Assembly (NCBI GenBank): GCA_020726335.1
Contig: DYSU01000001.1
Coordinates: 26,183-90,182 of the forward strand
Length of the DNA: 64,000 nt
DNA from: Thiomargarita sp.
GTDB lineage: Bacteria > Pseudomonadota > Gammaproteobacteria > Beggiatoales > Beggiatoaceae
Direction: 5' to 3'
In this document: in pieces, positions 1-8,824 of the stretch
Numbering within the stretch: the first letter of the stretch is position 1
How the letters are laid out: each line of letters starts with the position of its first letter
Notes under the pieces: generated by a model
What the model was told of the DNA's origin: nothing
Databases searched by the model: none
What the model saw: the letters and a program-made list of their open reading frames with translations, nothing else
Made by a program: the position numbers and the translations under genes

Positions 1-64
1 ATTGTTTGATTGTTTGATTGTTTGATTGTTTGATTGTTTGATTGTTTGATTGTTTGATTGTTTT
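1..64 (-). repeat. 8-bp tandem repeat tract inside the Wzz-like gene
   Basis: On the plus strand the unit ATTGTTTG is repeated seven times perfectly (1-56), followed by an eighth copy with one mismatch at 64. On the coding strand the unit is CAAACAAT. The array starts at the first base of the window, so its true length is unknown. Eight is not a multiple of three, so three units encode eight residues, and gain or loss of one unit would shift the frame. Confidence 0.97.
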
Positions 65-1037
65 CTATCGCTGTATTGTAATGGGAAGTGAGCAAGGAAC
101 GTGATTGAATACCTAAAGCCATGGCAATTTGCAAAGCTTCTTTCAGTTGTTTTATTCTGTCTAAGCGTCGGTCTTTGGCTGTTATTTTTAATGCTTTGAT
201 TTTTTCGGTTATTGAAGCCACTTCTAATTGGTCAGCTTCCGTTAATCTTTGAATTTCAAATTCTCGTGTAATTTTAGCTTTCAATTGCAATGCACTGATT
301 TGTTGTAATAAATCCGCTCTTTTTATCTGGTCTTGCTCCTCTAATTGGGCAATTGTATCCAAACGTTGTTTTTTAGCTTGGGTTTTAAGCCGTACAATTT
401 TCCGCTCCAACGTTTTGATGATCTCTGTTTTTTGGCTGTTGGCTTCAACAATCAGATTATCCAAGGTTTTTTGCAAGGCAAAATCAGCAAACCCATTGAT
501 ATAGCTTGCTAAAAATTCAGGCGGACTGCCTTGCAGCACCACGGCCACTTGTTCTATTTTCTCTTCTGTTTTTTTGTCTTTGCTGAATTTAATCAATTCC
601 ACATCAATGGCTTTATTAATCCCATCGAAAACAGCGGCTTTATTGGCCGTTTCCCGCCCTGAAGTTGTCATGATTTCATCAAGCAAGCCTGATTTTTCAA
701 AAAAAGTTTTGCGGTTGCCTCTCGAACGCAAGTTGCTGATCAATGAATCATAAACCCCTGCAACCGTGAACGCATTGATGTTTTCGCGGTTGAATAAGGC
801 AATATCAGCGGCTAAAGGTGGCAAAAAAACAGCGTTGGCTTCATAGGTGCGCGGCAATAACAGCACCACCAGCACTGCCAACAAGGTGATGATGGTTGTG
901 GTGGCGGCAATGAAATATTTCTTTTTAGCCAGCATCAGCCATAAATCAGCCAAATTGATTTCATCTTCGGCCATGGCATAAGGGGGATAAACGGGATAAG
1001 GGGCAGGAGAATTGTTTTTGTTTTCAGTCGGGCGCAT
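1..1037 (-). CDS. Wzz-like polysaccharide chain-length determinant (3' end outside window)
   Basis: The frame is open from an ATG at 1037 to the left edge, giving 345 visible residues with no stop. The N-terminus carries the Wzz-type DEINLADLWLML box (about 25-36), then a membrane helix (about 41-61), then a long charged, coiled-coil-like periplasmic segment ending in the sequence ALQIAMALGIQ, which is typical of this family. The second C-terminal membrane helix is not reached. Wzz proteins are inner-membrane co-polymerases that set O-antigen or exopolysaccharide chain length. From about residue 326 the protein becomes a repeat (NQTIKQSN) encoded by an 8-bp DNA repeat that reaches the window edge. 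It lies just downstream of glf on the same strand. The family call is confident. Whether the frame stays open beyond the window is unknown. Confidence 0.8.
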   Translation of the reverse strand, partial: MRPTENKNNSPAPYPVYPPYAMAEDEINLADLWLMLAKKKYFIAATTTIITLLAVLVVLLLPRTYEANAVFLPPLAADIALFNRENINAFTVAGVYDSLISNLRSRGNRKTFFEKSGLLDEIMTTSGRETANKAAVFDGINKAIDVELIKFSKDKKTEEKIEQVAVVLQGSPPEFLASYINGFADFALQKTLDNLIVEANSQKTEIIKTLERKIVRLKTQAKKQRLDTIAQLEEQDQIKRADLLQQISALQLKAKITREFEIQRLTEADQLEVASITEKIKALKITAKDRRLDRIKQLKEALQIAMALGIQSRSLLTSHYNTAIENNQTIKQSNNQTIKQSNNQT

Positions 1038-1089
1038 CGAAGCATCTCAATCGCTAAAAGTTTAAAAAAGCCATTATAAGGTGAAAATT

Positions 1090-2226
1090 TTATTTTGCAC
1101 TGTTTTTTATCGCATTGATTTGTTTGTCAAATAAATGCAATGCCCGCGCAACCGCTTGATCCATATTGTAATATTGATAGTCGCCCAAGCGGCCAGCAAA
1201 CAATACTTTATTCTCTATAAGTTGAGCATCGGCCAGGTATTTTTTATAAAGCTGGCGGTGTTTTTCTTGTGGAATGGGGTAATACGGGTCATTTTTGCCG
1301 CGTTGATAAGCTTGCGGGTATTCTTCAACCCATGTTGTGCCGTGATGGCGTTGCCCCGTCATGTGTTTAAATTCGGTGATGCGGGTATAATCAAAATCGT
1401 TGGGGTAATTGACGGTGGCCACGCTTTGTTTGTTGCCTTGCTGGTGGAAAAATTTGAAATCCAAACTGCGATAAGGCAATGCGCCGTGACGGTAACTGAA
1501 AAACGTATCAATACAACCCGTATAAACCAAGCCTTGGCATTCAATCTCGCGGGCGATGTCGTGATAATCGGTGTTCAACAGCAGGCGAATATTGGGGTGT
1601 GCCAACAGCCGCTGAAACAGCGCGGTGTAGCCGTGTTGGGGCAGACCTTGATAGGGGTCTTGAAAATAGCGGTTGTCGCGGCTGAGGTAAATCGGCACCC
1701 GCCCTGTCACGCCTTTGCCCAGTTCTTCGGGCGTTAAATTCCATTGCTTTTTGGTGTAACGATGAAACACGTTTTCATAGATATAATCAGCTAAAAATTT
1801 TAAATCGCCACTGCTTTGTTCGCGCAATTTTAAAATCGGCGTTTTTTCGCCAAAGCCAAAAGTATCCAACAATTGTTGTTCCAAACTTTTGGCATAGGCG
1901 GCGGGAAAAAGTTGATATAATGTATTGAAATTAAACGGCAATGGCACTTGCTGGCCGTCAATCACTGCCAACACATGGTGGGCATAAGGATGCCACTGGG
2001 TGAATTGGCTGAGATAATCCCAAACGGTTTTCATGTGGGTGTGGAAAATATGCGGTCCATATTGATGCACCAAAACGCCGTGTTCATCGTAATAGTCATG
2101 GGCATTGCCGCCGATGTGGTTGCGTTTATCGACCAGCAACACTTTTTGATTTAATTGACTGGCGATGCGTTCGGCCAACACCGCCCCCGTAAAACCTGCA
2201 CCAACGATTAACCAATCTACTTTCAT
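1090..2226 (-). CDS. glf: UDP-galactopyranose mutase
   Basis: This flavoenzyme converts UDP-galactopyranose to UDP-galactofuranose, the donor for galactofuranose in surface glycans. The N-terminus shows the dinucleotide-binding loop GAGFTGAVLAERIA followed by the GGNAHDYYDEHG flavin motif. Later come the family segments GPHIFHT, KQWNLTPEELG, RVPIYLSRDNRYF and, near the end, FAGRLGDYQYYNMDQ. The length (378 residues) is normal for Glf. ATG codons lie at 2229 and 2226; I prefer 2226 because AGGA sits six bases upstream. It is probably co-transcribed with the small gene upstream and the Wzz-like gene downstream. No lesions were seen. Confidence 0.95.
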   Translation of the reverse strand: MKVDWLIVGAGFTGAVLAERIASQLNQKVLLVDKRNHIGGNAHDYYDEHGVLVHQYGPHIFHTHMKTVWDYLSQFTQWHPYAHHVLAVIDGQQVPLPFNFNTLYQLFPAAYAKSLEQQLLDTFGFGEKTPILKLREQSSGDLKFLADYIYENVFHRYTKKQWNLTPEELGKGVTGRVPIYLSRDNRYFQDPYQGLPQHGYTALFQRLLAHPNIRLLLNTDYHDIAREIECQGLVYTGCIDTFFSYRHGALPYRSLDFKFFHQQGNKQSVATVNYPNDFDYTRITEFKHMTGQRHHGTTWVEEYPQAYQRGKNDPYYPIPQEKHRQLYKKYLADAQLIENKVLFAGRLGDYQYYNMDQAVARALHLFDKQINAIKNSAK

Positions 2227-2236
2227 CATCAATCCT

Positions 2237-2605
2237 TTAAAGCAAAGCGGCGGCAAATTTTAGCACATAGCCTGCGGTTTTGACCGCAGCTTTGCCACTT
2301 TTGTAATTTTTTACCGCTTTGTTTAAATTGGCAATTGCTTCGTCAATTTCAGCTTGCGTTAAATCGGTGCGCTTGGATTCTGCCCCCGCTTGACGCGCCA
2401 ACGCATCAAACAGCGCGTTGCTGGCGGCCACATTGCCCGTTTGCAATAATTCCAGTTGGGTTTGTAAGTTGATGATTTCTTTGGCTTGAAAAGCGACCAA
2501 CTTCATTAATTGTTGGGTCACTTCCCAATGGGGGTCGGCTTCAGGGCCTTGTTGTTTTAAGGCTTCTTCAAAGGTTTTGATTTGTTGGGCGGTGAGATGT
2601 TTCAT
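2237..2605 (-). CDS. small helical protein of unknown function
   Basis: A 122-residue protein I do not recognise. It is rich in Gln, Ala, Leu and Lys, and the middle (about 45-60, AKEIINLQTQLELLQ) looks like a short amphipathic or coiled-coil helix. The C-terminus (about 105-122) is hydrophobic and could be an amphipathic tail rather than a full membrane span. A good ribosome site (AAGGAT, about seven bases upstream) supports the ATG at 2605. It ends just before the glf start, so it probably shares a transcript with glf and the Wzz-like gene. A polysaccharide role would be guilt by association only. Confidence 0.7.
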   Translation of the reverse strand: MKHLTAQQIKTFEEALKQQGPEADPHWEVTQQLMKLVAFQAKEIINLQTQLELLQTGNVAASNALFDALARQAGAESKRTDLTQAEIDEAIANLNKAVKNYKSGKAAVKTAGYVLKFAAALL

Positions 2606-2655
2606 GGGTTATCCTTCGACAAATAAACGCAGTTTAACATCTCACATTGCGCGGG

Positions 2656-3336
2656 TCAGTTGATTTTTTCTGCAATGCGATTGGGTTCATCGGCGCGCAA
2701 ATAAGCCAATTCTTCATCGCTCAATTCCACATCGTCATAACCTGTGACCATCGGTTTGATATGGTCAATAAAAGAATGTCCTGTGGTCAGCAAATACACA
2801 TGGGCGATGACGAACATCACGATGGCGATGGCCGCAAAGGTGTGAACCGTGGCGATGCAGGCCGTGCAGTCAATGCCCAAACCGCTGATTAAATCTTTAA
2901 AACCAAAGCTGATGAGCAAATAGGCGATGCCTGAAATCCAAATGGCAGGAAATATCACGATTTTGACCAGCAAATAAGTCAAGGCTTGCAAGGGGTTATG
3001 TTTGCGCCTATAGGTTTTGATGTAAGGGTGGTGTTCACCGTGAAAAATGCCAAGCGCATAATAACGCGCCACTTGAATAAAATTTTTAGCGGTGGGCATA
3101 TAATGCCGCCATTCGCCTGTGGTAAACAGCCAAAAAGTGGCAAACGCCCAAATCAGCAATAAAATCAACGCTGCCCATGTGTGCAACATCACCGCCGTGT
3201 CAAAATGAATCCATTCATGCATGCCGTGAACCCTGAAACCTGTAAAAATCAAGGTAAAAATCAAGACCATTTGACTCCAATGCCAGAGTCTTTCAAAACG
3301 TTTGAAAACGTGTAACTTAACGATATGATTAGCCAT
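2656..3336 (-). CDS. b-type cytochrome membrane subunit paired with octaheme cytochrome
   Basis: An integral membrane protein of 226 residues with about four to five helices, resembling the cytochrome b561/hydrogenase b-subunit family that exchanges electrons with the quinone pool. Likely haem-ligand histidines lie in FERLWHWSQ (first helix), LHTWAALILL, and IAHVYLLTTGH near the end. The start is ATG 3336, with GGAG eight bases upstream; this overlaps the stop of the octaheme cytochrome gene by eight bases, which suggests translational coupling. Inference: it anchors the periplasmic octaheme protein and connects it to quinones. The direction of electron flow cannot be read from the sequence. 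Confidence 0.82.
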   Translation of the reverse strand: MANHIVKLHVFKRFERLWHWSQMVLIFTLIFTGFRVHGMHEWIHFDTAVMLHTWAALILLLIWAFATFWLFTTGEWRHYMPTAKNFIQVARYYALGIFHGEHHPYIKTYRRKHNPLQALTYLLVKIVIFPAIWISGIAYLLISFGFKDLISGLGIDCTACIATVHTFAAIAIVMFVIAHVYLLTTGHSFIDHIKPMVTGYDDVELSDEELAYLRADEPNRIAEKIN

Positions 3337-4996
3337 TTGTTTTTCTCCGACGCGTTGCAATTATCCGCAATGTACCGTGACCCAGCACACCGCCTAAAGT
3401 CCCGATTACAGCAAATAAACCGATTAAATCCAACCATTTATTGTCACCACGGGCGGGCAAATAAAAACCTGTCAACTGGCTGATTCGGCCATTTTTAGTG
3501 TGACATTGTTCACACGCCAACGCCTCTTCTTTGGGTGCAACCATGTGATTGATGGGCCAATACGAATACGTTTCAATAAAATCCCATTCGCCGCTGTAGG
3601 GGATGTTGTTTTTGGCCATGCCCGCTTTGATCGCTTTATCAAAACTGTAATTGCCCCACAAGGCGTTCTCATCTTCGCCCCATAAGTGCATGTAAACCAA
3701 GGTGTTATTGCCTTTGTCATAGGGTTGGACGGTGTTCATTTCTTTGAACGGATAAATTTTTGCGTCAGGGTTGTCATAAGAACCTGAAAATGAATTGATT
3801 TTTACGGGTTGCTTGGGGTCAAATTTAGTGTCAATCGTGGTGTAGTGCATGGTGCCATCAAACCATCCATACACAGGTTGCACATTTTCGCCATAAACAA
3901 ACGTGCCTTTGATGGATTTGTAGGTGTGGCGGTGTTCACCATTGCCTTGGGTATAGCCTTCGAGTTTGAAACCTTCGCCATTTTTCAACCGCCCCATGGT
4001 GCGCCAATCCCAAGCGACTTTGGTGGCTACGCCGCCACGGGCAATGGTGGGAATGTGACAGGTTTCGCAAGCAACTTTGGCCGTGTGGCTGTTGAGCTTG
4101 ATGCCTTTGATGCGGGTGAGCGGATGCGGTGTTGCGCTGTGACAACTGACACAAGTGGATGTTTCGCGTGGCATACCCGCTTTGGGCATGGTCTCTGATA
4201 AGGTCATTTGATAGCGACTGCCCGCCCATTCATGGGCTTCACCAACGTGACAGGTGACGCAGCTGTAGTTTTCCCCATCGGCACTCATATGCACATCCAC
4301 CGTTTTGGGTGGATTGAACAGCACCGAAGACAAATCACCGTGCTTCACGTTGTCACCAGCACCCCCATAAAAATGGCAATGGCCGCAGTTGTTGCGGCTG
4401 GGCAAGGTCACGCTTTGCGCCACTTTAGTCCAGTCAATCGGCGGTTTGCCTTTGAACATGACAGAGCAGGCGGTATCACCTGTGGTGGTGGGCGTTTTAT
4501 AATAAGTGCCTGTCGATTCATGACAAACCAAACAATCCATGTTTTCATGGTTGTCAAAATCAAAGTGGCTGTCCGTCATGTTATAGCCTGCGTGACACTG
4601 GGCGCATATGCCTTCATTGCCCAGCGCGTTGGTGCAAAAATTATTGATCAACACCGCTTTGCCCAAATGCTGTCCTGTTTTGGGGTGTTGATAATTCCAT
4701 GTCCAATGCTTGTTGTGTCTGAATTGATCCCCCGCTTTATTGTGACACTGCAAACACGCTTTGGTCACTTCAGGGCCGTTGGCAAACGGTTGTTGCAATT
4801 CTTTGAGTTGTGAATGGTCGGTTGTTGACTTGGATTTTAGCTTAAGTGGTTGTTTTAAAGGATGATTTTCATCAGTTTTTGCGTATTCGGAAATACCCAT
4901 TTCGATTTTATTCTCGCTGGCGACCGTGCCGAAGCTGAACAGCAACAGGAGAAAAATAAAACAGAAGTGTTTTGGACATCGTGGGCATGTGTTCAT
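3329..4996 (-). CDS. octaheme c-type cytochrome, tetrathionate reductase (Otr) family
   Basis: A 555-residue exported multiheme cytochrome. The start is ATG 4996, with GGAGG six bases upstream; it gives a clean signal peptide (hydrophobic FCFIFLLLLFSFG, then VASE). Eight CXXCH motifs are visible: CLQCH, CAQCH, CLVCH, CGHCH, CVTCH, CVSCH, CETCH and CEQCH. A C-terminal membrane helix (LIGLFAVIGTLGGVLGHG) probably anchors it. Order and spacing match the Otr family, whose members can reduce tetrathionate, nitrite or hydroxylamine in vitro; the physiological substrate here is unknown. After the second haem the sequence reads GYNMTD where I remember GYGWKD in relatives, so a lysine appears to be missing. 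The overlapping downstream gene encodes its likely membrane partner. Confidence 0.88.
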   Translation of the reverse strand: MNTCPRCPKHFCFIFLLLLFSFGTVASENKIEMGISEYAKTDENHPLKQPLKLKSKSTTDHSQLKELQQPFANGPEVTKACLQCHNKAGDQFRHNKHWTWNYQHPKTGQHLGKAVLINNFCTNALGNEGICAQCHAGYNMTDSHFDFDNHENMDCLVCHESTGTYYKTPTTTGDTACSVMFKGKPPIDWTKVAQSVTLPSRNNCGHCHFYGGAGDNVKHGDLSSVLFNPPKTVDVHMSADGENYSCVTCHVGEAHEWAGSRYQMTLSETMPKAGMPRETSTCVSCHSATPHPLTRIKGIKLNSHTAKVACETCHIPTIARGGVATKVAWDWRTMGRLKNGEGFKLEGYTQGNGEHRHTYKSIKGTFVYGENVQPVYGWFDGTMHYTTIDTKFDPKQPVKINSFSGSYDNPDAKIYPFKEMNTVQPYDKGNNTLVYMHLWGEDENALWGNYSFDKAIKAGMAKNNIPYSGEWDFIETYSYWPINHMVAPKEEALACEQCHTKNGRISQLTGFYLPARGDNKWLDLIGLFAVIGTLGGVLGHGTLRIIATRRRKTNG

Positions 4997-5142
4997 TGTC
5001 ATCCTCCATTGCATATTAATATAACATCGCTGAATTACAATTTTATTTTAATCCATCCAACTGAAAAATTGTGAGAAATTTTCGATAGGGCTTGTATGCT
5101 TGTTGCATCAGGGAGCGATACTTTTAACCTGACGACCTGCCC

Positions 5143-6636
5143 ATGCCTTTTGAAGAAAATTATCAACGCACATGCCCCGTTGAACCCATTAAACCTGACG
5201 AAAAAGCCCGCCAAACGGCTTATGGTGAAGACTGGGCAAGCGATGGCAAATTAAAATCCACCTTGATTTTCATCAGCTTACCCGCGATTTTTATTGCGGT
5301 CAATATGATGGTGGGCGGTTTGCCCAAGTGGTTTTTTTACAGTTTTTTTGTGGGCTACGCGCTCACCTTGGTGGTCGTCAGTTTGGATGATGTCGAAAAA
5401 CTGCTGGCCGTTTTCATCCTGTATGTGCCGTTGTCGCTGATGTTTCCGTTGTTGTTCGTGCCTAAATTAAACGGCACCAATTTGATGTTGCTCGCTTTGC
5501 TGTTCATGTGGTTTTATCACAACCGCAAAGCGCAAGCCACGGGGTTTGTGCGCTTGCTCAATGTCAATTTGGTGTCGCTGTGGTTGTTGGCCAGCTTTGT
5601 TTCATTGCTGACCAATATCGTGATTGAAGGTGGCACAGGCTATTTTATGGAAATTCTTTTAGAATTCAAAGAATGGCTGGATCAATTCATTATTTTCTTT
5701 GCTTTCATTAACTTAATTCGAGATGGCCCCATGGCGCGGCGGGTCATCGTTTATCTGATGGTCGGCACGATGGGCGTGGCGTTTTTTGGCATGGAAGAAG
5801 CCATAGACCGCGATGGCCGTTCTTCCATGGACGATTCGCGTGTATCAGGGCCACAAGGCCAACCCAATGATTTTGGAGCGTTTATTGTCTACAACGCCGC
5901 TTTGTTCATCGGGGTGTTGAGCGTGTATTTACCCCATGTTTATGTTTGGCCCCTGCTTCCTTATGTATTCATTTGGGTCAAATTGTTGTTGGTCAGCTAT
6001 TCACGCGGCGCGTATTTGGGTTTTGCCGCCATGTTGTCAATCGCAGGTTATGCGCGGGGCAAATTGTTTGTCACCGTCGTTGGGGTTGTAGGCTTGGGTT
6101 TTTTACTGATTTTTCCACAGTTTATCCCGGGTTCCATCACCAGCCGCTTAAATGACACCCAAAAACACAGCGCAGGCACCACCGAAACCAAAGTGGATGC
6201 CAGTTCCCAAACCCGCTTAATTTTATGGAAAGCCGCCAGCCAAATCATCTTAGAACACCCTGTTTTTGGCGTGGGTTTCAAACGTTTTCAACGGGTTAAA
6301 GCTGAGTACACCGAAGCCGACGTACATGAAAGCGACACCCACAACATGTATTTTTGGATTGCCACCCAATTGGGTTTGCCTGCGCTGGGGGTGTTTGCGC
6401 TGATATTCATCCAAACCTATTTTGTGGGGGTGCGCCTTGCCCGCCGCCATCCCGAGCCGTTTGCCCGTGCGATGGGCGTGGCCGCCGCAGGCATGATGGC
6501 AGGCATTGCCGTGGTCAATATTTTTGGTTCGCGCATGACCAGTGTCGCTGTCTATTGTTATGTCTGGATATTTCTCGCCGCGTTTGCCCATCTTCATGCT
6601 GAATTGTTGCGCATTGAAGCCGACAAAGATGGATAA
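5143..6636 (+). CDS. O-antigen ligase/polymerase-like membrane protein
   Basis: A 497-residue polytopic membrane protein of the Wzy_C/O-antigen-ligase superfamily with about ten hydrophobic helices. The large periplasmic loop lies around residues 330-420 and includes ASSQTRLILWKAASQII, the GVGFKRF segment and the conserved histidine motif DTHNMYFWIATQLGLPALG. Such proteins transfer or polymerise lipid-linked glycans, onto lipid A, protein or exopolysaccharide. It is divergent from the octaheme gene, with about 145 bases between them. No strong ribosome site precedes ATG 5143, so the start is less certain than the family. Ligase versus polymerase cannot be told from sequence alone. Confidence 0.82.
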   Translation: MPFEENYQRTCPVEPIKPDEKARQTAYGEDWASDGKLKSTLIFISLPAIFIAVNMMVGGLPKWFFYSFFVGYALTLVVVSLDDVEKLLAVFILYVPLSLMFPLLFVPKLNGTNLMLLALLFMWFYHNRKAQATGFVRLLNVNLVSLWLLASFVSLLTNIVIEGGTGYFMEILLEFKEWLDQFIIFFAFINLIRDGPMARRVIVYLMVGTMGVAFFGMEEAIDRDGRSSMDDSRVSGPQGQPNDFGAFIVYNAALFIGVLSVYLPHVYVWPLLPYVFIWVKLLLVSYSRGAYLGFAAMLSIAGYARGKLFVTVVGVVGLGFLLIFPQFIPGSITSRLNDTQKHSAGTTETKVDASSQTRLILWKAASQIILEHPVFGVGFKRFQRVKAEYTEADVHESDTHNMYFWIATQLGLPALGVFALIFIQTYFVGVRLARRHPEPFARAMGVAAAGMMAGIAVVNIFGSRMTSVAVYCYVWIFLAAFAHLHAELLRIEADKDG

Positions 6637-6682
6637 TCCACCACATCGGTTATAAAATACCACTATTTGATAGGATGCTCAC

Positions 6683-7078
6683 ATGGAAATCTCCGTTCGC
6701 TTTGCCCAAGGTATGCAAGTCAATGCTTTTTTTGAGAATTTCACCGTCAAAACCGACCAAGCCAAAACCAATGGCGGCGATGAAACCGCCCCCGACCCTT
6801 ATGCCTATTTTCTCAGCAGTTTAGCCACTTGCGCAGGTTTTTTTGTGTTGCGTTTTTGCCAAAGCCGCCAACTGCCCACCGATGGCATTGAATTGACGTT
6901 GGACAACGATTGGAATCCGCAAAAAGGCTGTCCCGACAACATCAATATTCACATCAAATTGCCGCCCGAATTTCCTGAAAAATACCAGCCCGCGTTGATT
7001 CGCGCCACCCATGAATGCGGTGTCAAAAAAACCCTGCTCAATCCGCCCGCCATCAACATCAGCACCCAACAAGGCTAA
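6683..7078 (+). CDS. OsmC-family protein
   Basis: A 131-residue protein of the OsmC/Ohr fold family, members of which reduce peroxides with a pair of reactive cysteines. The [23 protein letters not shown] segment contains the first cysteine at the start of the central helix, and [13 protein letters not shown] carries the second. Family members outside the Ohr and OsmC cores are often uncharacterised, so the substrate is open. The gene ends one base before the guaA ATG, so the two are almost certainly co-transcribed. The start follows a TAGGATG ribosome site a few bases upstream. Confidence 0.85.
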   Translation: MEISVRFAQGMQVNAFFENFTVKTDQAKTNGGDETAPDPYAYFLSSLATCAGFFVLRFCQSRQLPTDGIELTLDNDWNPQKGCPDNINIHIKLPPEFPEKYQPALIRATHECGVKKTLLNPPAINISTQQG

Positions 7079-7079
7079 C

Positions 7080-8651
7080 ATGAACATTCATCAACAACGC
7101 ATTTTAATTTTAGATTTTGGTTCCCAATACACCCAATTGATTGCGCGGCGCATCCGCGAAGCGGGGGTGTATTGCGAAATTCACGCTTACGACATGGCCA
7201 AAAGCGATATTCAAGCCTTCAAACCCAACGGCATTGTGCTGTCAGGCGGGCCTGAATCGGTTTATGCCGACAGCCAAGTGCGCGCCCCCGCTTGTGTGTT
7301 TACCTTGGGTGTTCCCGTGTTGGGTATTTGCTATGGAATGCAAACCATGGCGATTCAATTGGGTGGCCACGTCGAAGCCGCCGATGCCCATGAATACGGT
7401 TACGCTTGTGTGCGCGCCCGTGGCCACAGTGGTTTGCTCAACGACATTGAAGACCACATCACCCCCCAAGGCCATGCACTGCTGGATGTGTGGATGAGCC
7501 ACGGCGACCATGTCACCGCCTTGCCCAAAGGTTTTGTCTGTATTGCGTCCAGCGACAACGCACCGATTGCCGCCATGGCCAATGAACAAACGGCACACTA
7601 TGGCGTACAATTTCATCCCGAAGTCACCCACACGCCCCAAGGTCAGCGCATCATCAAACGCTTTGTTCACGAGATTTGCGGCTGTGGCCATTTGTGGACA
7701 GCCGAAAACATCATTGCCGACAGCATCCAAGCCGTGCGCCAACAAGTCGGCACTGACCACGTCATTTTAGGCCTGTCAGGCGGGGTGGATTCTTCCGTGG
7801 TCGCCGCCCTGTTACACCGCGCCATTGGCGATCAACTCACCTGCGTGTTTGTCGATAACGGCTTGTTGCGCCTCAACGAAGCCCAACAAGTGATGGCCAC
7901 GTTTGCCCAACACATGGGGGTGAAAGTCATCCACGTCAATGCCGAAGCCCGCTTTTTGGCTGCGTTGGCAGGCAAAACCGATCCCGAACAAAAACGCAAA
8001 ATCATCGGCAATCTGTTCATTGAAATTTTTGAACAACAAGCGGCCAAACTCACCGATGCCCGTTGGCTGGCGCAAGGCACGATATACCCCGATGTCATTG
8101 AATCGGCGGGCGCAAAATCAGGCAAAGCCCAGGTCATCAAATCCCACCACAACGTGGGCGGCTTGCCTGAAAACATGCGGCTTAAATTGGTTGAACCCTT
8201 GCGCGAACTGTTCAAAGACGAAGTGCGAAAACTGGGCGTGGAATTGGGCTTGCCGCCCGAAATGGTCTATCGCCATCCCTTCCCCGGCCCGGGTTTGGGC
8301 GTGCGCATTTTGGGCGAAGTCAAAAAAACCCATGCCGACATCTTGCGCCAAGCCGATGCCATCTTTATCGAAGAGTTGTATCAATCAGGTTGGTACGACA
8401 AAGTCAGCCAAGCGTTTGCCGTGTTTTTGCCCGTCAAATCCGTGGGCGTGGTCGGCGATGCACGCCAATATGATTACGTCATCACCTTGCGCGCCGTGGA
8501 AACCATTGATTTCATGACCGCCCGTTGGGCGCGTTTGCCCTATGAACTGCTTGAAACCCTTTCCACCCGCATTATCAACGAAGTTGACGGCATTTCACGC
8601 GTTGCCTACGACATCTCAGGCAAACCCCCCGCCACCATTGAATGGGAGTAG
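7080..8651 (+). CDS. guaA: GMP synthase (glutamine-hydrolysing)
   Basis: GuaA converts XMP, ATP and glutamine to GMP in purine synthesis. The protein has 523 residues, the usual length. The N-terminal class I glutaminase domain shows the nucleophile in [11 protein letters not shown] (Cys84) and the catalytic His/Glu in GVQFHPEV. The ATP-pyrophosphatase loop LSGGVDSS follows at about 230. The C-terminal dimerisation domain ends with PPATIEWE. I chose ATG 7080 because it begins the conserved sequence [20 protein letters not shown]. An in-frame ATG at 7011 would run inside the osmC-like gene. Only one base separates the osmC stop and this start. Confidence 0.98.
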   Translation: MNIHQQRILILDFGSQYTQLIARRIREAGVYCEIHAYDMAKSDIQAFKPNGIVLSGGPESVYADSQVRAPACVFTLGVPVLGICYGMQTMAIQLGGHVEAADAHEYGYACVRARGHSGLLNDIEDHITPQGHALLDVWMSHGDHVTALPKGFVCIASSDNAPIAAMANEQTAHYGVQFHPEVTHTPQGQRIIKRFVHEICGCGHLWTAENIIADSIQAVRQQVGTDHVILGLSGGVDSSVVAALLHRAIGDQLTCVFVDNGLLRLNEAQQVMATFAQHMGVKVIHVNAEARFLAALAGKTDPEQKRKIIGNLFIEIFEQQAAKLTDARWLAQGTIYPDVIESAGAKSGKAQVIKSHHNVGGLPENMRLKLVEPLRELFKDEVRKLGVELGLPPEMVYRHPFPGPGLGVRILGEVKKTHADILRQADAIFIEELYQSGWYDKVSQAFAVFLPVKSVGVVGDARQYDYVITLRAVETIDFMTARWARLPYELLETLSTRIINEVDGISRVAYDISGKPPATIEWE

Positions 8652-8762
8652 AGCTTATTATCTAAAAAGATACCCAGAATATAACACAAAATGGAATGAT
8701 AAAAGGGTTGCATCATTATATTAAAGACGCGAGTTGTATTTTTAAAAAAGTTGCTGGTTGTG

Positions 8763-8791
8763 TTGACTCTAAATAAGTAATGGTCTATAGT
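8763..8791 (+). promoter_or_regulatory. sigma-70 type promoter for the small gene at 8825
   Basis: TTGACT (8763-8768) and TATAGT (8786-8791) are separated by exactly 17 bases, one mismatch from consensus in each box. The site lies 34 bases before the next ATG and gives the small gene its own promoter after guaA. Confidence 0.65.
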
Positions 8792-8824
8792 GATGTTTTT
8801 TATAACTCTAACAGGAGACCAACA

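Noticed and set aside
1-64. CRISPR-like array
   Set aside because: Units are eight bases with no spacers and lie in a reading frame, so it is a simple tandem repeat.
1135-1737. 200-codon frame on the plus strand over glf
   Set aside because: It is the shadow of the glf coding strand; glf is a clear family member and fills the same DNA.
4208-4813. 201-codon plus-strand frame across the octaheme cytochrome
   Set aside because: Antisense shadow; the minus strand carries eight haem motifs in one frame.
7011-7079. Upstream in-frame start for guaA
   Set aside because: The extra 23 residues come from the overlapping osmC-like gene in another frame and are not part of GuaA.
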